NCBI GenBank assembly: GCA_910585165.1
Contig: CAJUBX010000094.1
Span: forward strand, 1 to 6,645
Direction of reading: 5' to 3'
DNA length: 6,645 nucleotides
Source: an uncultured Oscillibacter sp.
Lineage (GTDB): Bacteria > Bacillota > Clostridia > Oscillospirales > Oscillospiraceae
Each line of letters starts with the position of its first letter. Position 1 is the first letter of the stretch. The notes under the pieces are model-generated. The model worked only from the letters and a program-made list of their open reading frames with translations. It did no database searches and was not told the DNA's origin. Both the position numbers and the translations under genes were made by a program. Shown here one piece after another: positions 5,270 through 6,645 of the stretch.

Positions 5270-5500
5270 TCAGCAGCAGGAGTCATTGCAGCCGCAGTTG
5301 CAGCTGCACCCGCAGTTACAGCCACAGCCGTTGTTGCAGCCGCAGCCGTTGTTGCAGCCGCAGCCGCAGCCGCCGCAGCTGCCGCAGCCCCAGTTGTTTC
5401 CGCCCCAGCTGTTCCCGCCGCCGCAGCCGCAGCAGCAGAACAGGATGATGATGAGGACGATCCACAGGCAGCCATTGTCGTTTCCATTGTTAAAGCACAT
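5270..5500 (-). CDS. Small membrane-anchored Cys/Gly/Asn-rich protein
   Basis: This 76-residue protein has 22 cysteines (29%). A short polar start (MCFNNGNDNG) is followed by one hydrophobic segment, LWIVLIIILF (12-21), then CCCGCGGG and a low-complexity tail of alternating Cys with Gly or Asn (CGCGCNNGCGCNN, then CNCGCSC) ending in DSCC. It looks like a single-pass membrane peptide with a metal-chelating or disulfide-forming tail. The gene is supported by a good ribosome binding site, AAAGGTGA, 7 nt before the ATG, by the membrane segment, and by stop positions that respect the neighbouring gene. Overlapping frames in the same DNA give only Ala/Thr or Gln/Pro homopolymer-like products. Similar short Cys-rich peptides occur in clostridial genomes, as far as I recall. 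No function is known to me. Confidence 0.72.
   Translation of the reverse strand: MCFNNGNDNGCLWIVLIIILFCCCGCGGGNSWGGNNWGCGSCGGCGCGCNNGCGCNNGCGCNCGCSCNCGCNDSCC
5325..5360. repeat. Two exact 18-bp tandem copies in the Cys-rich gene
   Basis: The 18-bp unit cagccgttgttgcagccg occurs twice back to back (5325-5342 and 5343-5360) and continues rightward into shorter cagccg copies. On the minus strand each copy encodes one CGCNNG unit of the Cys-rich tail. The repeat is in frame, so slippage would lengthen or shorten the tail by six residues. Confidence 0.8.
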
Positions 5501-5527
5501 AGTCAGTCACCTTTCTTTGGACCCGGG

Positions 5528-5542
5528 GCCGCGGACCGCGGC
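5528..5542. other. 15-bp near-perfect palindrome upstream of the Cys-rich gene
   Basis: GCCGCGG (5528-5534) and its exact inverse CCGCGGC (5536-5542) flank a single A. The site lies 27 nt upstream of the Cys-rich gene start, in its probable leader or promoter region, and could be an operator for a dimeric regulator. No regulator gene is nearby. Confidence 0.35.
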
Positions 5543-5571
5543 GCTGGGACCTTGGATTTGAGATATTCTAT

Positions 5572-5640
5572 GCTCCCGGTTCCCGCCGGGAGCCTGACCC
5601 CCTGAAAATCTGCCCTGTCCTTTTTTGAGGGAGGATTTTC
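5572..5640 (+). promoter_or_regulatory. Two inverted repeats in the probable mltG leader
   Basis: GCTCCCGG (5572-5579) pairs with CCGGGAGC (5586-5593) around a 6-nt loop. Further on, GAAAATC (5604-5610) pairs with GATTTTC (5634-5640), with CCCT (5613-5616) and AGGG (5628-5631) pairing inside, leaving a T6 run in the loop. The second hairpin ends 20 nt before the GGAGG ribosome binding site. These may be leader structures or parts of divergent promoters. I found no convincing -35/-10 pair in 5501-5673. Confidence 0.4.
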
Positions 5641-5673
5641 CCGGGAAGCGCACCGCGCGAGGAGGTATTCAAT

Positions 5674-6645
5674 ATGGCCGAATTCCACAACAGCGACACC
5701 GCCAGCTGGGACGCGGGACAGGTCCGCCGGGAGCCGTCCGGCCCGGCCCGCTCCCACGGGTCCCAGCATCCCCCCCAGAGGAAGCGCCGCCGGAGGCGGC
5801 GGCGGATGCACCCGCTTTTGTTTTTGCTGCTGCATATGATTTTTGTGGCCCTGGCCTCGGCGCTGCTGGGCTGCGCGGGGTGGCTGCTGTTCAGCGATTT
5901 CTGCTCCTTTAACCGCGCGGGCTCGCCGCCGGTGGAGATGGTGGTGGAGGTATCCTCCGAGGATACCGTGGACACCGTGGCCGGCAAGCTGAAGGCGGCG
6001 GGGCTCATCGAGTACCCCTGGTTTTTCAAGCTCTACGCGAACATCACCCACGCGGAGGAGAAAATCGGCATGGGCTCCCACACGCTGAACACCGACATGG
6101 ACTACCATGCCCTGGTGCTGGGCATGCGGAACGCCGCCGGGAACATGACGGCGGAGACCGTTCAGGTCACCATCCCCGAGGGCTACACCGTGGCGCAGAC
6201 CATCGCCGTTCTGGCGAAAAACGGCGTCAACACGGAGGCGGCCCTTACCGAGGCGGCCCAGACGGCGAACTTCGACTATGACTTCATCGACAACGAATCC
6301 GAGGACATCAGCCGCCTGGAGGGCTTTTTGTTCCCGGACACCTATGAATTCTATGTAAACGAGAAGCCCGCCAGCGCCCTGAACCGCCTCATCAAAAACT
6401 TCAACAGCAAGATAGACGACGAGCTGCTGGCGGCCTGGACCGCCAAGGGCTATGGCCTGAAAGAGATCGTTACCGTGGCCTCCCTCATCGAGCGGGAGAC
6501 CGACGGCACGGACCAGGCACGCATTGCCTCCGTCATCTATAACCGGCTGGACGGCCCCGGCAGCAAGGCCGGCACCAACGGCCTTTTGCAGGTGGACGCC
6601 TCCCTGCTCTATGGCCTGCCGGGCCACGAGGGGGCCATCACCCAG
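5674..6645 (+). CDS. mltG: Endolytic murein transglycosylase MltG (YceG-like), 3' end outside window
   Basis: The frame is open from an ATG at 5674 to the window edge, giving the first 324 residues. GGAGG at 5661-5665 precedes the start. After a hydrophilic N-terminus ending in a run of basic residues (QRK followed by seven Arg, about 35-44), one membrane helix spans about 45-73, giving a cytoplasmic N-terminus and an extracytoplasmic body. The body carries the small MltG N-terminal domain, VTIPEGYTVAQTIAVL (about 165-180), EGFLFPDTYEF (216-226), then VASLIERET with the catalytic Glu at E273 (equivalent to E218 of E. coli), followed by SVIYNRL and LLQVDASLLYGL. These are MltG signatures. The enzyme cuts nascent glycan strands and may set their length. 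What is missing should be only the C-terminal end of the catalytic domain. The Arg-rich tail before the helix is somewhat longer than I expect from the E. coli protein. Confidence 0.93.
   Translation, partial: MAEFHNSDTASWDAGQVRREPSGPARSHGSQHPPQRKRRRRRRRMHPLLFLLLHMIFVALASALLGCAGWLLFSDFCSFNRAGSPPVEMVVEVSSEDTVDTVAGKLKAAGLIEYPWFFKLYANITHAEEKIGMGSHTLNTDMDYHALVLGMRNAAGNMTAETVQVTIPEGYTVAQTIAVLAKNGVNTEAALTEAAQTANFDYDFIDNESEDISRLEGFLFPDTYEFYVNEKPASALNRLIKNFNSKIDDELLAAWTAKGYGLKEIVTVASLIERETDGTDQARIASVIYNRLDGPGSKAGTNGLLQVDASLLYGLPGHEGAITQ

Noticed and set aside
5119..5487. Minus-strand Ala/Thr-rich 122-residue frame overlapping the Cys-rich gene
   Set aside because: It is a frame-shifted reading of the same repeat, overlaps the tmk coding end, and lacks a good ribosome binding site. 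The Cys-rich frame has a membrane segment and a proper start.
5503..6627. 374-residue minus-strand frame
   Set aside because: It lies antisense to mltG, whose plus-strand product has a membrane helix and the catalytic-Glu motif.
1..6645. CRISPR array, tRNA, toxin-antitoxin or phage defence system
   Set aside because: No regularly spaced repeats, cloverleaf sequences or defence-type domains were seen on either strand. The only tandem repeat is the coding one in the Cys-rich gene.

Overview
The window looks like chromosomal DNA from a high-GC, low-copy-repeat Firmicute, most plausibly a gut Oscillospiraceae-type clostridium (Flavonifractor/Intestinimonas-like). This is inferred from the strongly G/C-ending codons, AGGAGG-type ribosome binding sites, sigma-A-like promoters with extended -10 boxes, and the gene families present. 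No rRNA or tRNA is present and the taxonomy was not checked by any search.

Layout. (a) 1-586, minus strand: the decayed remnant of an IS21-family transposase (istA). It has lost its N-terminal half, runs off the left edge, and is broken by a roughly 56-nt palindromic insertion at about 465-520. (b) 587-731: non-coding, with one good stem-loop. (c) 2615 down to 732, minus strand: a tight three-gene operon, DNA-3-methyladenine glycosylase (mpg) -> HAD-family phosphatase -> cysteine-rich pentapeptide-repeat protein, with a 4-nt gap and then an ATGA overlap. (d) 2616-2707: a short divergent promoter region. (e) 2708-3655, plus strand: a DMT/EamA-family membrane transporter. (f) 3656-3836: an intergenic region with a strong promoter overlapping a terminator-like hairpin, a second structured element, and a second extended -10 promoter with an inverted copy of its -10 box. 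(g) 3837-5227, plus strand: a translationally coupled pair, a TagA/WecG/CpsF-type glycosyltransferase (GT26) and a thymidylate kinase (tmk). (h) 5270-5500, minus strand: a 76-residue membrane-anchored peptide that is 29% cysteine, converging on tmk with a perfect hairpin between them. (i) 5501-5673: a divergent intergenic region with three inverted repeats. (j) 5674 to the right edge, plus strand: the first 324 residues of the endolytic murein transglycosylase MltG.

How it fits together. The plus-strand genes are mostly envelope and housekeeping functions (transport, undecaprenyl-linked glycan synthesis, dTTP supply, glycan strand termination). The minus-strand operon joins a base-excision repair glycosylase to a small-molecule phosphatase and a beta-helical protein of a class that includes DNA mimics. 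I do not see a defence island, CRISPR array or complete mobile element. The least explained items are the palindromic insertion in the transposase remnant, the Cys/Gly peptide, the cysteine ladder of the pentapeptide protein, and the repeated promoter boxes upstream of the glycosyltransferase.
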